Shown: one piece after another, positions 21,059 through 34,000 of the stretch | How the letters are laid out: the number at the start of each line of letters is the position of its first letter | How positions within the stretch are numbered: position 1 is the stretch's first letter | Assembly: GCF_013337685.1 (NCBI RefSeq) | Contig: NZ_SUQN01000003.1 | Span: 461,166-525,165, forward strand | DNA from: Citrobacter gillenii | GTDB taxonomy: Bacteria; Pseudomonadota; Gammaproteobacteria; Enterobacterales; Enterobacteriaceae | Reading direction: 5' to 3' | DNA length: 64,000 nt | Translations under genes and position numbers: made by a program | Notes under the pieces: model-generated | Told to the model about the DNA's origin: nothing | Databases searched by the model: none | The model's input: only the letters and a program-made list of their open reading frames with translations

Positions 21059-22919
21059 GTTTCAGGGCGTTCATTACCGAATGTAAGTCAACAGGTTGTA
21101 ACAGACCACCCGGCGGCGCCTTCACTAATTGTGGGCATAGCCGCTCAACATCCGTTAACAGCGTAATGGCCTGAGCCATGCTCCACTGCGGATGTTCACT
21201 CGTGACGTTTCGCGCAATCCACTGTGCAATATCGCCAGGTTCGGATACGGACTGCAGCGCCAGGTAGCCTATCAGTTCAGGAATCAAGATTTGTAAATTT
21301 TGTTGGCGTAAGGGTAAAGGCACCGCTCGGATGGTCACATGCTGCGCATCCAGTTGAAATTCAATGCCCAACTCAGCCAACTGACTCTGTGCTTTTTCCA
21401 GTGCCGTCTTCTCATCATCGGTCACTTTCAAACGCAAAGGGATCAGTAACGGCTGGGCGCAAACGGGTCCTTGCGCTGGCGTTAACTGCGCCTGACGCAG
21501 CCAGCGCTCGGCCACCGGCAACGCCAGCAGGCGAATATGACCGTCACATTCCAGTAATGCACAGTCAGCCCCCACGATCGTCAATACACGACCAAAACTT
21601 TGGCTATTTCCGGTAAGCGGTGCCGCGGGTGTTTCAGGCATCGTGGTTTTATGCGTTGGCGCAGGTGTCTGCAGCAGTTGCTGATAAACTTCCCCCTGCT
21701 GCTTTTGATACCCAGGCTGAGCATGTGGCCAACTGGCACTCGCCTGACGGCCACCACCACCACCACCACCACCGCCTGCCGATACGGAATAACGCGGCGT
21801 AGCCGGTTCACGCGCGGGGGCAGGTTCGGCAAAGTGGTTTCGTCCAGCCGCAACCCGGTTCTCCGGGATATGCCTTGGCGCAGGCGTGTCGTCATCGGCC
21901 AACGGCAGCGACGTTTCAAGCTGCTGTTGCAATACGCTCAACACCCCCTGATAGATAAAGTCATGCACCAGCCGGGACTGATGGAAACGGACTTCATGCT
22001 TGGCAGGATGCACGTTAACGTCCACCTGATGCGGGTCGATTTCTAGGTACAGGACAAACGCAGGCTGTTGATCGGCCCCAAGTTTGTCTTCACAGGCCTG
22101 ACGGATAGCATGGTTGATCAGCCGATCGCGCATCATACGGCCATTCACATAGCAGTACTGTATTTCGGCCAGCGCCGTCGTGGTGTGATTCGGGTCAGCG
22201 ACCCAGCCACGCAGCGTTAAATCTCCATGCTGCCACTCAATCGCCAGCGCATGCTCCAGAAACGGCGTGCCGCAAATCGCGCCCAGACGACGCTCTTTCT
22301 GCCCATCGGCGGCGACTGCACGGTACTGACGCACCATTTTACCGTTATGCGACAAATTTATGGTCACATCAAAACGCGCCAGCGCAATGCGGCGGATTAT
22401 CTCGTCGATATGGTTAAATTCGGTTTTCTCGGTGCGCATGAACTTACGCCGTGCTGGCGTGTTGTAGAACAGATCCAACACTTCCAGCGTGGTGCCCACC
22501 GGATGTGCGGCAGGTTTAATCGTCACATCCATATCGCGCCCTTCGGCATAGGCCTGCCAGGCTTCGGATTGTTCTTGCGTACGTGACGTCAGGGTTAATC
22601 GAGAGACCGAGCTGATGCTGGCCAGCGCTTCCCCGCGAAATCCGAGGCTAACAATAGCTTCGAGATCGTCAAGGGAGGCAATTTTACTGGTCGCATGACG
22701 CGCCAGCGCGAGCGCCAGCTCGTCTTTTTTAATGCCGCAGCCGTTATCACGAATACGGATCAGCTTGGCGCCACCACGTTCGATATCAATATCAATGCGC
22801 GTTGCACCCGCATCGATACTGTTTTCTACCAGTTCTTTAACCACTGACGCAGGCCGTTCTACCACTTCACCTGCGGCAATTTGGTTCGCCAACTGTGGCG
22901 GTAGAACCTGAATCGGCAT
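21051..22919 (-). CDS. mutL: DNA mismatch-repair protein MutL
   Basis: This 622-residue GHKL ATPase links MutS to MutH and UvrD in methyl-directed mismatch repair. The N-terminal ATPase domain (1-330) has [15 protein letters not shown] and [11 protein letters not shown] linker (about 335-430) contains nine consecutive Gly at about 381-389. The C-terminal dimerisation domain is about 430-622. Residues 68-73 are LALALA, encoded by three near-identical 6-bp units at 22701-22718, a known slippage site in Salmonella. The gap to amiB is 9 nt. Confidence 0.97.
   Translation of the reverse strand: MPIQVLPPQLANQIAAGEVVERPASVVKELVENSIDAGATRIDIDIERGGAKLIRIRDNGCGIKKDELALALARHATSKIASLDDLEAIVSLGFRGEALASISSVSRLTLTSRTQEQSEAWQAYAEGRDMDVTIKPAAHPVGTTLEVLDLFYNTPARRKFMRTEKTEFNHIDEIIRRIALARFDVTINLSHNGKMVRQYRAVAADGQKERRLGAICGTPFLEHALAIEWQHGDLTLRGWVADPNHTTTALAEIQYCYVNGRMMRDRLINHAIRQACEDKLGADQQPAFVLYLEIDPHQVDVNVHPAKHEVRFHQSRLVHDFIYQGVLSVLQQQLETSLPLADDDTPAPRHIPENRVAAGRNHFAEPAPAREPATPRYSVSAGGGGGGGGGRQASASWPHAQPGYQKQQGEVYQQLLQTPAPTHKTTMPETPAAPLTGNSQSFGRVLTIVGADCALLECDGHIRLLALPVAERWLRQAQLTPAQGPVCAQPLLIPLRLKVTDDEKTALEKAQSQLAELGIEFQLDAQHVTIRAVPLPLRQQNLQILIPELIGYLALQSVSEPGDIAQWIARNVTSEHPQWSMAQAITLLTDVERLCPQLVKAPPGGLLQPVDLHSVMNALKHE
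21751..21776. repeat. CCA trinucleotide tract in mutL
   Basis: About eight consecutive CCA units on the plus strand, read as GGT/GGC glycine codons in the MutL linker. It is a short in-frame microsatellite, so length change would alter only the glycine count. Confidence 0.85.
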
Positions 22920-22928
22920 GGCTAATCC

Positions 22929-24263
22929 TTAATTGGTTAACGTGTCGCCCGGCGAGATGGCGCTAGCAGTTTGCGCCGGTGCGCCCTGTGGCCCGGTTTG
23001 CATCGGATGCGACTGGAAGTAATTACGCAATCCTTTGTAAATCGCCTCGGCCAGCTGCTGCTGATAATCATCGCTCGCCAACAAACGTTCTTCGCTGTTG
23101 TTACTGATAAAGCCGGTTTCAACCAGCACAGACGGGATATCCGGAGAACGCAATACGCCAAGGCTGGCGTGCTCCGGGCGGCGCTTATGCATCGAACCAA
23201 TGCGCTCCAGCTGGCCGATCATACTGGTTGCCACATCATACCCTACACGCTGTGAATGACCGAACTGCAGGTCCAGCACCGCCTGACTCAAATACGGGTC
23301 GGACTGACTGTTGGCCAGCACATCACCCGCGCCACCCAGCAGCTCCGATTGCTTCTCGTGCTGTTCCAGCCAGCCAGCCATTTCAGTGTTGGCTCGACGG
23401 TTTGACAACACCCAAACGGAAGCACCCGTGGCATCCCGGTTGGGTGCCGCATCCGCATGAATGGAGACCAGGAAGTTGGCATTTTGTTTACGCGCCACAT
23501 CAGAACGTCCCATCACTGAGATGAAGTAATCGCCGTCGCGAGTGAGTACGCCCTTAAACATCGGATCGTCATTGAGCAGACTGCGCAGCTTACGCGCGAC
23601 GGCGATGGTGACGTTTTTCTCACGCGTGCCGCCAGGACCAATCGCGCCAGGATCTTGTCCACCGTGCCCGGCATCAATCGCAATGACCACTTTATCGCCA
23701 TTATTGTTGCTCACCGCCCGAGCGGCAGGCCGCGTGGCCGTATTACTGTTGATGACGGCGGTCGTGCGATTATTTTCCGTTTTAAACGGGTTACGCGCAG
23801 GTTCTGACGGACGCGGAGCGACAACGGGTGCTTCAACGCGCTTCACCACCACAGGAGGTGGCGGTGGCGGCGGAGGTGCATCAGCATTGATGGTAAACAC
23901 CACGGTATAGTTACCGCCGTTTTGCCGTTTTACAGCGGCGGCTTTTCCGTTCTCGGTTAAATCGACAACCAGTCGCAAAGACTGTGGATCGTTCGGTGTA
24001 CCCGCACGGATGGCCTTAACCAGGTTATTACCGCTAAACAGCAGCGGCAGTCCCTGAATCACGCCGGTTTGTTTAATATCCAGCGCAACGGTGCGCTTCC
24101 CGTCCTGCGAAACAGCATATTCAGGCTCGCCAATAAAACTGAGCGTAATCCGCGCCTGCTGTTCGCCGTTAGAAACCTGAAGATCGGAAAGGCTGGCGGC
24201 CCCTGCCTGCGCGCACAGCAGGACCAGGGTTGCCATCAGCCAATTTCTGATGCGATAAATCAT
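22929..24263 (-). CDS. amiB: N-acetylmuramoyl-L-alanine amidase AmiB
   Basis: This 444-residue periplasmic zinc amidase splits septal peptidoglycan during daughter-cell separation and is activated by EnvC. Signal peptide 1-22; AMIN domain about 24-130; Pro-rich linker; catalytic Amidase_3 domain about 190-415, beginning [15 protein letters not shown] with the zinc His. There is no LysM domain after it, as in E. coli. It lies 17 nt after tsaE. Confidence 0.96.
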   Translation of the reverse strand: MIYRIRNWLMATLVLLCAQAGAASLSDLQVSNGEQQARITLSFIGEPEYAVSQDGKRTVALDIKQTGVIQGLPLLFSGNNLVKAIRAGTPNDPQSLRLVVDLTENGKAAAVKRQNGGNYTVVFTINADAPPPPPPPPVVVKRVEAPVVAPRPSEPARNPFKTENNRTTAVINSNTATRPAARAVSNNNGDKVVIAIDAGHGGQDPGAIGPGGTREKNVTIAVARKLRSLLNDDPMFKGVLTRDGDYFISVMGRSDVARKQNANFLVSIHADAAPNRDATGASVWVLSNRRANTEMAGWLEQHEKQSELLGGAGDVLANSQSDPYLSQAVLDLQFGHSQRVGYDVATSMIGQLERIGSMHKRRPEHASLGVLRSPDIPSVLVETGFISNNSEERLLASDDYQQQLAEAIYKGLRNYFQSHPMQTGPQGAPAQTASAISPGDTLTN

Positions 24264-24280
24264 CCCGCCACCCTTTAAGG

Positions 24281-26259
<1,979 letters not shown>

Positions 26260-26261
<2 letters not shown>

Positions 26262-27399
26262 GTCAGAGCCCCTCGATCTCAATCAGTTAGCACAAAAAAT
26301 TAAGCAGTGGGGGCTGGAACTTGGCTTTCAGCAGGTCGGTATTGCCGATACAGACCTTAGCGAAGCCGAACCCAAACTGCAGGCCTGGCTGGATAAACAA
26401 TACCATGGCGAAATGGACTGGATGGCCCGTCACGGTATGATGCGCGCCCGCCCCCACGAGTTATTACCCGGAACTTTACGCGTCATCAGCGTACGGATGA
26501 ATTATCTCCCCGCCAACGCCGCGTTTGCCAGCACGCTAAAAAATCCGTCGCTAGGCTACATCAGCCGTTATGCACTGGGCCGTGACTACCATAAGCTGCT
26601 GCGTAACCGTTTAAAAAAGCTGGGAGAGTTGATCCAGCAGCATTGCGTTTCGCTGAATTTTAGACCTTTTGTCGATTCTGCGCCCATTCTGGAGCGTCCG
26701 CTGGCGGAAAAAGCCGGACTTGGCTGGGTTGGTAAGCACTCACTAATTCTTAGCCGTGAAGCCGGGTCATTTTTCTTCCTTGGTGAACTGCTGATCGATT
26801 TACCGCTTCCGGTGGATCAGCCTGTAGAAGAAGCCTGCGGCAAATGCGTGGCCTGTATGACCATTTGCCCCACGGGCGCCATCGTTGAACCCTACACCGT
26901 TGATGCCCGCCGCTGTATTTCCTATCTCACGATCGAACTAGAAGGCGCTATCCCGGAAGAGTTTCGCCCACTGTTGGGCAACCGAATCTATGGCTGCGAT
27001 GACTGCCAGCTCATTTGCCCCTGGAATCGCTATTCGCAGCTCACTGTAGAAGATGACTTTAGCCCACGTAAACAACTGCATGCCCCGGAACTGATTGAGC
27101 TGTTTGGCTGGAGCGAAGCGTGGTTTTTAAAAGTGACGGAAGGTTCGGCTATTCGTCGCATCGGACACCTGCGTTGGTTGCGAAATATCGCCGTCGCGCT
27201 GGGAAATGCCCCGTGGGATGAAACCGTAATAAATGCGCTGGAAAATCGCAGAGGTGAGCACCCACTTCTCGACGAGCACATAGAATGGGCGATTGCGCAG
27301 CAGATTGAGAAAAGAAATGCCTGCGTGGTTGAAGTGCAGTTACCGAAGAAACAGCGGCTGGTCAGGGTGATTGAAAAAGGTCTGCCGCGTGATGCTTAA
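26260..27399 (+). CDS. queG: Epoxyqueuosine reductase QueG
   Basis: This 379-residue cobalamin and iron-sulfur enzyme carries out the last step of queuosine synthesis in tRNA. Two ferredoxin-like cluster motifs are visible: CGKCVACMTICPTG and CDDCQLICPWNR. The start at 26260 (MSEPLDLN) is chosen from family agreement; an open frame extends further upstream inside nnr but is a shadow. No strong Shine-Dalgarno precedes it. It is divergent from nnr with overlapping start codons, and downstream lies the datA-like gap. Confidence 0.95.
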
Positions 27400-27668
27400 G
27401 TCATCCACAGCTTGTGCATAAAAATAAAAACACATTGATATTCAAGAAGGAAAAAATCGTCAAGTGATCACATTAACAATTTGAAATGATAATTAACTCA
27501 TTAAATTCAAATGGTTATAAAGATACTATTCACCAAGCGAAGTTTTTTGCATTCCAGGAATATTACTCTTACCTGTGGATAAGTCTGTTTACAAGAGTAT
27601 GTCAAAGACAAAAGAAAACAGCCCCAACGCGATTATTCGTTGTGGATATGTTTATTGAGATAAGAATT
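27400..27668. promoter_or_regulatory. datA: datA-like DnaA-titration locus (four DnaA-box matches)
   Basis: This 269-bp AT-rich gap lies between queG and the tRNA-Gly genes, the place of datA in E. coli. I see DnaA-box words at 27401-27409 (TCATCCACA, one mismatch), 27413-27421 minus (TTATGCACA, perfect), 27574-27582 minus (TTATCCACA, perfect) and 27641-27649 minus (ATATCCACA, one mismatch). ATTCAA-N4-TTA at 27505-27517 resembles an IHF site with one mismatch. In E. coli datA binds many DnaA molecules and promotes ATP-DnaA hydrolysis with IHF, limiting re-initiation. No gene is supported here. Confidence 0.75.
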
Positions 27669-27744
<76 letters not shown>

Positions 27745-27780
27745 TTGGGTGGTGCGTATCTTGCGATACTTTTCAAATTT

Positions 27781-27856
<76 letters not shown>

Positions 27857-27861
27857 TTAAT

Positions 27862-27972
27862 CTTCGTCTTTCGAAACGCTACTGCGTTGGCTGCCTTCAT
27901 TCACCTTAGTCACTTACTCAAGTAAGTTGCCAAGGATTCATTCAGTTGCCGCCTTGTCGCAATTCGAAATCC
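27862..27972. repeat. ERIC (IRU) element inside the tRNA-Gly cluster
   Basis: About 110 bp with the ERIC core: GCGTTGGCTGCC, CACCTTAGTCACTTACT, AAGTAAGTTGCCAAGGATTCA, GTTGCCGCC. Its outer ends carry TTTCGAAA and TTCGAAA. It stretches the spacer between tRNA copies 2 and 3 to 157 nt, against 36 nt between copies 1 and 2, so it sits within the primary transcript. Confidence 0.8.
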
Positions 27973-28013
27973 TGCGATTGGTGGTCTGTGCTTAGAAAGC
28001 ACTTTTCAAATTT

Positions 28014-28089
<76 letters not shown>

Positions 28090-28149
28090 AAATCTGTACT
28101 GCTTTTGTTGCTGTCGTAACGCGTAAATCTCTGTCGTTACGGGAGGCGC

Positions 28150-28177
28150 ATTATACGAGAAATTCGTTTAGCTGCAA
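28150..28177 (-). promoter_or_regulatory. tRNA-Gly operon promoter
   Basis: On the minus strand, TTGCAG (28177-28172), a 16-nt spacer and a perfect TATAAT (28155-28150) are followed by a GC-rich discriminator GCGCCTCCCG. The discriminator is typical of stable-RNA promoters under ppGpp control. Confidence 0.82.
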
Positions 28178-28250
28178 CCCCCTTGAATACGATTTTTTTG
28201 AAAACTCGTTCAAGTGATTACTTTACAATCAAGCTGGACAATTTAGCGTC

Positions 28251-28277
28251 AAAAAGCCGGTGACGCAAGCCACCGGA
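28251..28277 (-). terminator. Terminator after orn
   Basis: Stem CCGGTGG/CACCGG with a short loop, followed on the minus strand by CTTTTTG. It is located just past the orn stop and upstream of the tRNA-Gly promoter. Confidence 0.8.
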
Positions 28278-28285
28278 GAACAAAA

Positions 28286-28831
28286 TCAAAGCTTAATAAA
28301 ATGCTCACGGTAGTAAGCCAGCTCAGCGACGGACTCACGAATGTCGTCCATCGCCTGGTGTGTCCCCTGCTTCGTGAAGCCATCGAGGATCTCCGGCTTC
28401 CAGCGACGGGCCAGCTCTTTCAACGTGCTAACGTCCAGATAGCGATAATGGAAATACGCTTCCAGTTCCGGCATGTATTTGAACAGGAAACGACGATCCT
28501 GGCCGATGCTGTTGCCACAAATCGGGGATTTCCCTGCCGGAACCCACTCTTTTAAAAATGCCAGCGTCGCCAGCTCCGCTTCACGATCGCCCATGGTGCT
28601 CGCCTTCACGCGCTCCACCAGACCACTTCCGGTATGCGTACGCACGTTCCAGTCATCCATTAGCGCCAGCTGCGCGTCGGACTGGTGGACGGCAATCGTC
28701 GGTCCTTCAGCCAGAATATTCAGATTGGCGTCAGTCACCAGCGTCGCGATCTCAATAATGCGATCGCGCTCGGGATCCAGACCTGTCATCTCCAGATCGA
28801 TCCAAATCAGGTTGTTTTCATTGCCACTCAT
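28286..28831 (-). CDS. orn: Oligoribonuclease
   Basis: This 181-residue DEDDh exonuclease degrades di- and other very short oligoribonucleotides, the last step of RNA turnover and of cyclic-di-GMP breakdown (pGpG). The first motif IDLEMTGLD gives Asp12 and Glu14. [10 protein letters not shown] and [10 protein letters not shown] supply the later Asp and His residues. The start at 28831 (MSGNENN) matches E. coli; an in-frame GTG four codons upstream is possible. It is divergent from rsgA. Confidence 0.97.
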   Translation of the reverse strand: MSGNENNLIWIDLEMTGLDPERDRIIEIATLVTDANLNILAEGPTIAVHQSDAQLALMDDWNVRTHTGSGLVERVKASTMGDREAELATLAFLKEWVPAGKSPICGNSIGQDRRFLFKYMPELEAYFHYRYLDVSTLKELARRWKPEILDGFTKQGTHQAMDDIRESVAELAYYREHFIKL

Positions 28832-28937
28832 GCTATTTTCCACCCTTCAGACGTCACATTCAGTGTGACTATATTCATCTAAAATTGCGTGTATCATAAA
28901 TGTTTTGCCCATCATGGGCGACCAGGAGTCAGTACGA

Positions 28938-29990
28938 TTGAGTAAAAATAAACTCTCCAAAGGCCAACAGCGCCGCGTGAACGCCAATCACCAGCGTCGT
29001 CTTAAAACGTCCACGGAGAAGCCCGACTACGACGACAACCTGTTTGGCGAGACCGCTGAAGGTATTGTTATCAGCCGCTTTGGCATGCATGCCGACGTGG
29101 AGTCTGCCGACGGCGATGTCCACCGTTGCAACATCCGTCGCACAATTCGTTCGCTGGTAACCGGCGATCGTGTAGTCTGGCGTCCAGGTAAGGCCGCAGC
29201 CGAAGGCGTGAACGTTAAAGGGATCGTTGAAGCGGTACATGAACGTACCTCGGTGCTAACGCGTCCGGACTTTTATGACGGTGTAAAACCCATTGCGGCC
29301 AACATCGACCAAATCGTCATTGTCTCAGCCATCTTACCCGAGCTGTCACTCAATATTATCGACCGATATCTGGTTGCCTGCGAAACGTTGCAGGTTGAGC
29401 CCATTATCGTACTCAACAAAATCGATCTGCTCGACGATGAAGGCATGGTCTTCGTGAATGAGCAGATGGATATCTATCGCAATATTGGCTATCGCGTGTT
29501 GATGGTCTCCAGCCATAAAAAAGACGGCCTGCAGCCGCTTGAGGAAGCGCTGACCGATCGCATCAGCATTTTTGCTGGTCAATCAGGCGTGGGCAAATCC
29601 AGCCTGCTCAACAACCTGCTCGGCCTGCAGAAAGAGATCCTGACCAACGATGTCTCCGATAACTCCGGTCTTGGGCAACACACCACCACGGCCTCTCGCT
29701 TGTACCACTTCCCGCACGGCGGTGACGTCATTGACTCCCCCGGCGTACGTGAGTTTGGGTTGTGGCATCTTGAGCCGGAACAAATCACCCACGGGTTTGT
29801 CGAATTCCATGACTTCTTAGGTCATTGCAAATACCGCGACTGTAAGCATGATACGGATCCAGGCTGCGCTATCCGTGAAGCAGTAGAGAAAGGGGCTATC
29901 GCCGAAACTCGGTTTGAGAATTATCACCGCATCCTTGAAAGCATGGCGCAGGTAAAAACGCGTAAAAACTTTTCTGATACGGACAACTGA
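28938..29990 (+). CDS. rsgA: Ribosome small-subunit-dependent GTPase RsgA
   Basis: This 350-residue circularly permuted GTPase checks maturation of the 30S decoding centre. N-terminal OB fold (about 40-110), then G4 NKID before G1 GQSGVGKSS and G3 DSPG, and a C-terminal zinc knuckle [14 protein letters not shown]. The start is TTG at 28938, preceded by AGGAG 9 nt upstream and matching the E. coli N-terminus. It is divergent from orn. Confidence 0.97.
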   Translation: MSKNKLSKGQQRRVNANHQRRLKTSTEKPDYDDNLFGETAEGIVISRFGMHADVESADGDVHRCNIRRTIRSLVTGDRVVWRPGKAAAEGVNVKGIVEAVHERTSVLTRPDFYDGVKPIAANIDQIVIVSAILPELSLNIIDRYLVACETLQVEPIIVLNKIDLLDDEGMVFVNEQMDIYRNIGYRVLMVSSHKKDGLQPLEEALTDRISIFAGQSGVGKSSLLNNLLGLQKEILTNDVSDNSGLGQHTTTASRLYHFPHGGDVIDSPGVREFGLWHLEPEQITHGFVEFHDFLGHCKYRDCKHDTDPGCAIREAVEKGAIAETRFENYHRILESMAQVKTRKNFSDTDN

Positions 29991-30082
29991 CAACTAAGCT
30001 AAGCATCGCTAGAATCGTCCCCCTTTTTTCAGGATCCGGCCCGCATGCCGGATCGGGAACAAATTATGGCCTGGAGGCTACC

Positions 30083-31051
30083 TTGTTAAATTCATTTAAG
30101 CTTTCGCTACAATACATTCTGCCGAAACTATGGCTCACTCGCCTGGCGGGTTGGGGTGCAAGCAAACGAGCAGGATGGCTAACTAAACTGGTTATCGATC
30201 TGTTCGTGAAATATTACAAGGTCGATATGACAGAGGCGCAGAAGCCGGATACCGCCAGCTATCGCACCTTTAACGACTTCTTCGTGCGCCCACTGCGTGA
30301 CGATGCCCGCCCAATTAATACCGACCCGAATGTTCTGGTTATGCCAGCTGACGGCGTGATTAACCAGTTGGGGAACATCGAAGAAGACAAACTGTTGCAG
30401 GCCAAAGGGCACAGCTACAGCCTTGAAGCACTGCTGGCAGGTAACTACCAGATGGCGGACAAGTTCCGTAACGGAACGTTTGTCACGACGTACCTCTCAC
30501 CGCGTGATTACCACCGCGTACATATGCCGTGTAACGGTATTCTGCGGGAAATGCTGTACGTGCCCGGCGATCTTTTCTCGGTCAACATTCTGACCGCGCA
30601 AAACGTGCCCAACCTTTTTGCGCGTAACGAACGTGTTATTTGCCTGTTTGACACTGAATTTGGCCCGATGGTGCAAATTCTGGTCGGTGCAACCATCGTC
30701 GGTAGCATCGAAACTGTCTGGGCTGGCACCATCACGCCACCGCGTGAAGGCGTAATTAAGCGCTGGACATGGCCTGAAGGTGAAAGTGAAGGTTCAGTGG
30801 CGTTGCTGAAAGGCCAGGAAATGGGCCGCTTTAAGCTTGGTTCAACCGTCATCAACCTGTTTGCGCCAGGCAAAGTTAATCTGGTCGAGCAGTTGCAGGA
30901 TCTTTCGGTCACCAAAATCGGTCAACCGATGGCAATCTCTACCGAAACGTTCGTGACGCCAGAGGCCGAACCCGCCCCGCTTGCGCAAGACGAGATCGAA
31001 GCAGAACACGCTGCCAGCCCGCTGGTTGACGACAAAAAAGACGAAAGTTAA
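30083..31051 (+). CDS. psd: Phosphatidylserine decarboxylase proenzyme
   Basis: This 322-residue precursor cleaves itself at LGST to make a pyruvoyl group on the small subunit. The enzyme then converts phosphatidylserine to phosphatidylethanolamine at the inner membrane. The Asp-His-Ser triad of self-cleavage is present: PADG (Asp90), YHRVHMP (His147), KLGSTV (Ser254). The start is TTG with GGAGG about 6 nt upstream. Residue SVNILTA replaces SVNHLTA of E. coli as I remember it, at a position that varies in the family. mscM follows 17 nt later. Confidence 0.97.
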   Translation: MLNSFKLSLQYILPKLWLTRLAGWGASKRAGWLTKLVIDLFVKYYKVDMTEAQKPDTASYRTFNDFFVRPLRDDARPINTDPNVLVMPADGVINQLGNIEEDKLLQAKGHSYSLEALLAGNYQMADKFRNGTFVTTYLSPRDYHRVHMPCNGILREMLYVPGDLFSVNILTAQNVPNLFARNERVICLFDTEFGPMVQILVGATIVGSIETVWAGTITPPREGVIKRWTWPEGESEGSVALLKGQEMGRFKLGSTVINLFAPGKVNLVEQLQDLSVTKIGQPMAISTETFVTPEAEPAPLAQDEIEAEHAASPLVDDKKDES

Positions 31052-31068
31052 ACATAGGAATCGCTGCT

Positions 31069-34000
31069 GTGCGCCTGATTATCACTTTTCTGATGGCCTG
31101 GTGCCTCAGCCAGGGGGCGTACGCTGCGACGGCCCCCGATACCAAACAAATCACCCAGGAACTGGAGCAGGCCAAAGCGGCAAAACCCGCTCAGCCAGAA
31201 GCCGTCGAGGCGCTCCAGTCCGCGCTGAATGCCCTTGAAGAGCGTAAAGGCTCTCTCGAGCGCGCCGAACAGTATCAGCAGGTTATTGATAACTTCCCCA
31301 AGCTGTCCGCGACGCTACGCGCGCAGCTTAGCAACCTGCGCGATGAACCTCGCAGCATCCCCACGGACCTCTCGGCTGACGCCTTAAACCAGGAGATCCT
31401 GCAGGTCAGCAGCCAGTTGCTGGAAAAAAGCCGTCAGGCCCAGCAGGAGCAGGATCGCGCCCGCGAAATCGCCGATTCATTAAACCAGCTCCCTCAACAG
31501 CAAACCGATGCTCGCCGTCAATTAAATGAAATTGAACGACGCCTTGGCGCAGCCAGCGGCAATACGCCGCTCAATCAGTCGTTGCAAGCTGAATCCGCCA
31601 GACTCAAAGCGCTGGTCGATGAGCTGGAGCTGGCACAACTTTCCGCCAACAATCGTCAGGAACTGGCGCGTATGCGCTCCGAACTGGCCGAAAAACAGAG
31701 CCAGCAGCTCGACGCTTACCTGCAGGCATTACGAAATCAGCTCAATAGCCAGCGGCAGCGTGAAGCGGAGCGGGCGTTGGAAAGCACCGAACTGCTGGCA
31801 GAAAACAGTGCAGGACTGCCGGAAGGCATTGTCGATCAGTTTAAGGTCAACCGCGAACTGTCACAGGCGTTAAACCAACAGGCACAACGTATGGACCTGG
31901 TGGCGTCTCAGCAGCGTCAGGCCACCGGTCAAACGTTGCAGGTACGTCAGGCATTGAACACGCTGCGCGAGCAGTCACAGTGGCTGGGGGCGTCGAATAT
32001 GCTGGGCGAAGCTCTTCGCGCGCAGGTTTCCCGTCTACCTGAAATGCCTAAGCCGCAACAGCTCGATACCGAAATGGCGCAGCTGCGCGTACATCGCATG
32101 CGCTATGAAGACCTCCTCAACAAACAGCCGCAGCTACGCCAGATCCATCAAGCGGATGGACAGCCGCTTACCGCAGAGCAGACCCGTATTCTCAATGCCC
32201 AACTGCGTACCCAGCGTGAGCTGTTGAATTCCCTGCTACAGGGCGGCGATACGCTGATACTCGAGTTAACCAAGCTGAAAGTCTCCAATAGTCAGTTGGA
32301 AGATGCGCTGAAAGAGGTTAACGAAGCCACGCACCGCTATCTGTTCTGGACCTCTGACGTCAGCCCGATTTCACTCTCCTGGCCGGTCGATTTGGTTCAG
32401 GATCTGCGTCGTCTAATCTCATTAGATACGTTTAATCAGCTTGGTAAAGCCAGCGTCATGATGCTCACCAGTAAGGCCACGCTGCTGCCGTTGTTCGCCG
32501 CGCTGGTGCTGGTAGGGTTTAGCCTCTATTCGCGTAAGCACTTCACCCGCTTTCTTGAGCGATCGTCTGCGCGGGTCGGTAAAGTCACCCAGGATCACTT
32601 CTGGCTGACGATACGAACGGTATTCTGGTCAATTCTCGTTGCCTCGCCGCTGCCGGTGCTGTGGGCGACGCTGGGTTACGGCCTGCAGGAAGCCTGGCCC
32701 TATCCGCTGGCCGTCGCCATCGGCGATGGTGTGACCGCCACGGTGCCTATGCTGTGGGCGGTGATGATTTGCGCTACCTTTGCGCGGCCGAATGGTCTGT
32801 TCATCGCGCACTTTGGCTGGCCGCGCAACCGCGTCGCTAAAGCTATGCACTATTACCTGATGAGCATCGGACTGATTGTTCCGCTGATCATGGCGGTGAT
32901 CATGTTTGATAATCTCAATGACCGGGAATTCTCCGCTTCATTAGGACGCCTGTGCTTTATGTTGATTTGTGGCGCACTGGCCATCGTCACTCTGAGCCTC
33001 AAACGCGCCGGGATCCCGCTGTACCTCGACAAAGAGGGCAACGGCGACAACATGGTCAACAGCATGCTGTGGAATATGCTAATGGGTGCCCCGTTAGTTG
33101 CCATTCTTGCGGCCGCGGTAGGTTACCTGGCCACAGCACAGGCGCTACTGGCCCGCCTGGAGACGTCTGTTGCTATCTGGTTCTTGTTGCTGGTGGTTTA
33201 TCACGTCATCCGCCGCTGGATGCTTATCCAGCGCCGTCGTCTGGCTTTTGACCGCGCCAAACACCGACGCGCAGAAATGCTGGCGCAGCGTGCACGTGGT
33301 GAAGAAGAACCCGCGCACTCCACCAGCCTGGAAGGAGCGATAGATATCGATGAAAGCGAAGTCGATCTGGACGCGATAAGCGCGCAGTCGCTGCGCCTGG
33401 TGCGGTCTATCCTGATGCTCATCGCCCTGCTTTCAGTCATCGTGCTGTGGTCAGAAATTCATTCCGCATTCGGCTTCCTGGAAAATATCTCACTATGGGA
33501 TGTGACGTCCACGGTGCAGGGCGTAGAAAGCTTAGAGCCGATTACGCTGGGCGCAGTGCTTATTGCCATTCTGGTGTTTATCATCACCACCCAGCTGGTG
33601 CGTAACCTGCCTGCACTGCTGGAACTGGCGCTGTTGCAGCACCTGGATTTAACACCAGGTACCGGTTACGCCATCACCACTATAACCAAGTATCTACTGA
33701 TGCTAATTGGTGGCCTGGTGGGCTTCTCAATGATTGGTATTGAGTGGTCGAAACTGCAGTGGCTGGTTGCTGCTCTCGGTGTTGGTTTGGGCTTTGGTTT
33801 ACAAGAGATCTTCGCCAACTTTATATCCGGCCTGATCATCCTGTTTGAAAAACCAATTCGTATTGGCGACACGGTGACCATTCGCGACCTCACCGGCAGC
33901 GTGACCAAGATTAACACCCGCGCGACCACCATCAGCGACTGGGATCGTAAAGAGATCATCGTGCCCAACAAGGCGTTTATCACCGAGCAGTTTATCAACT

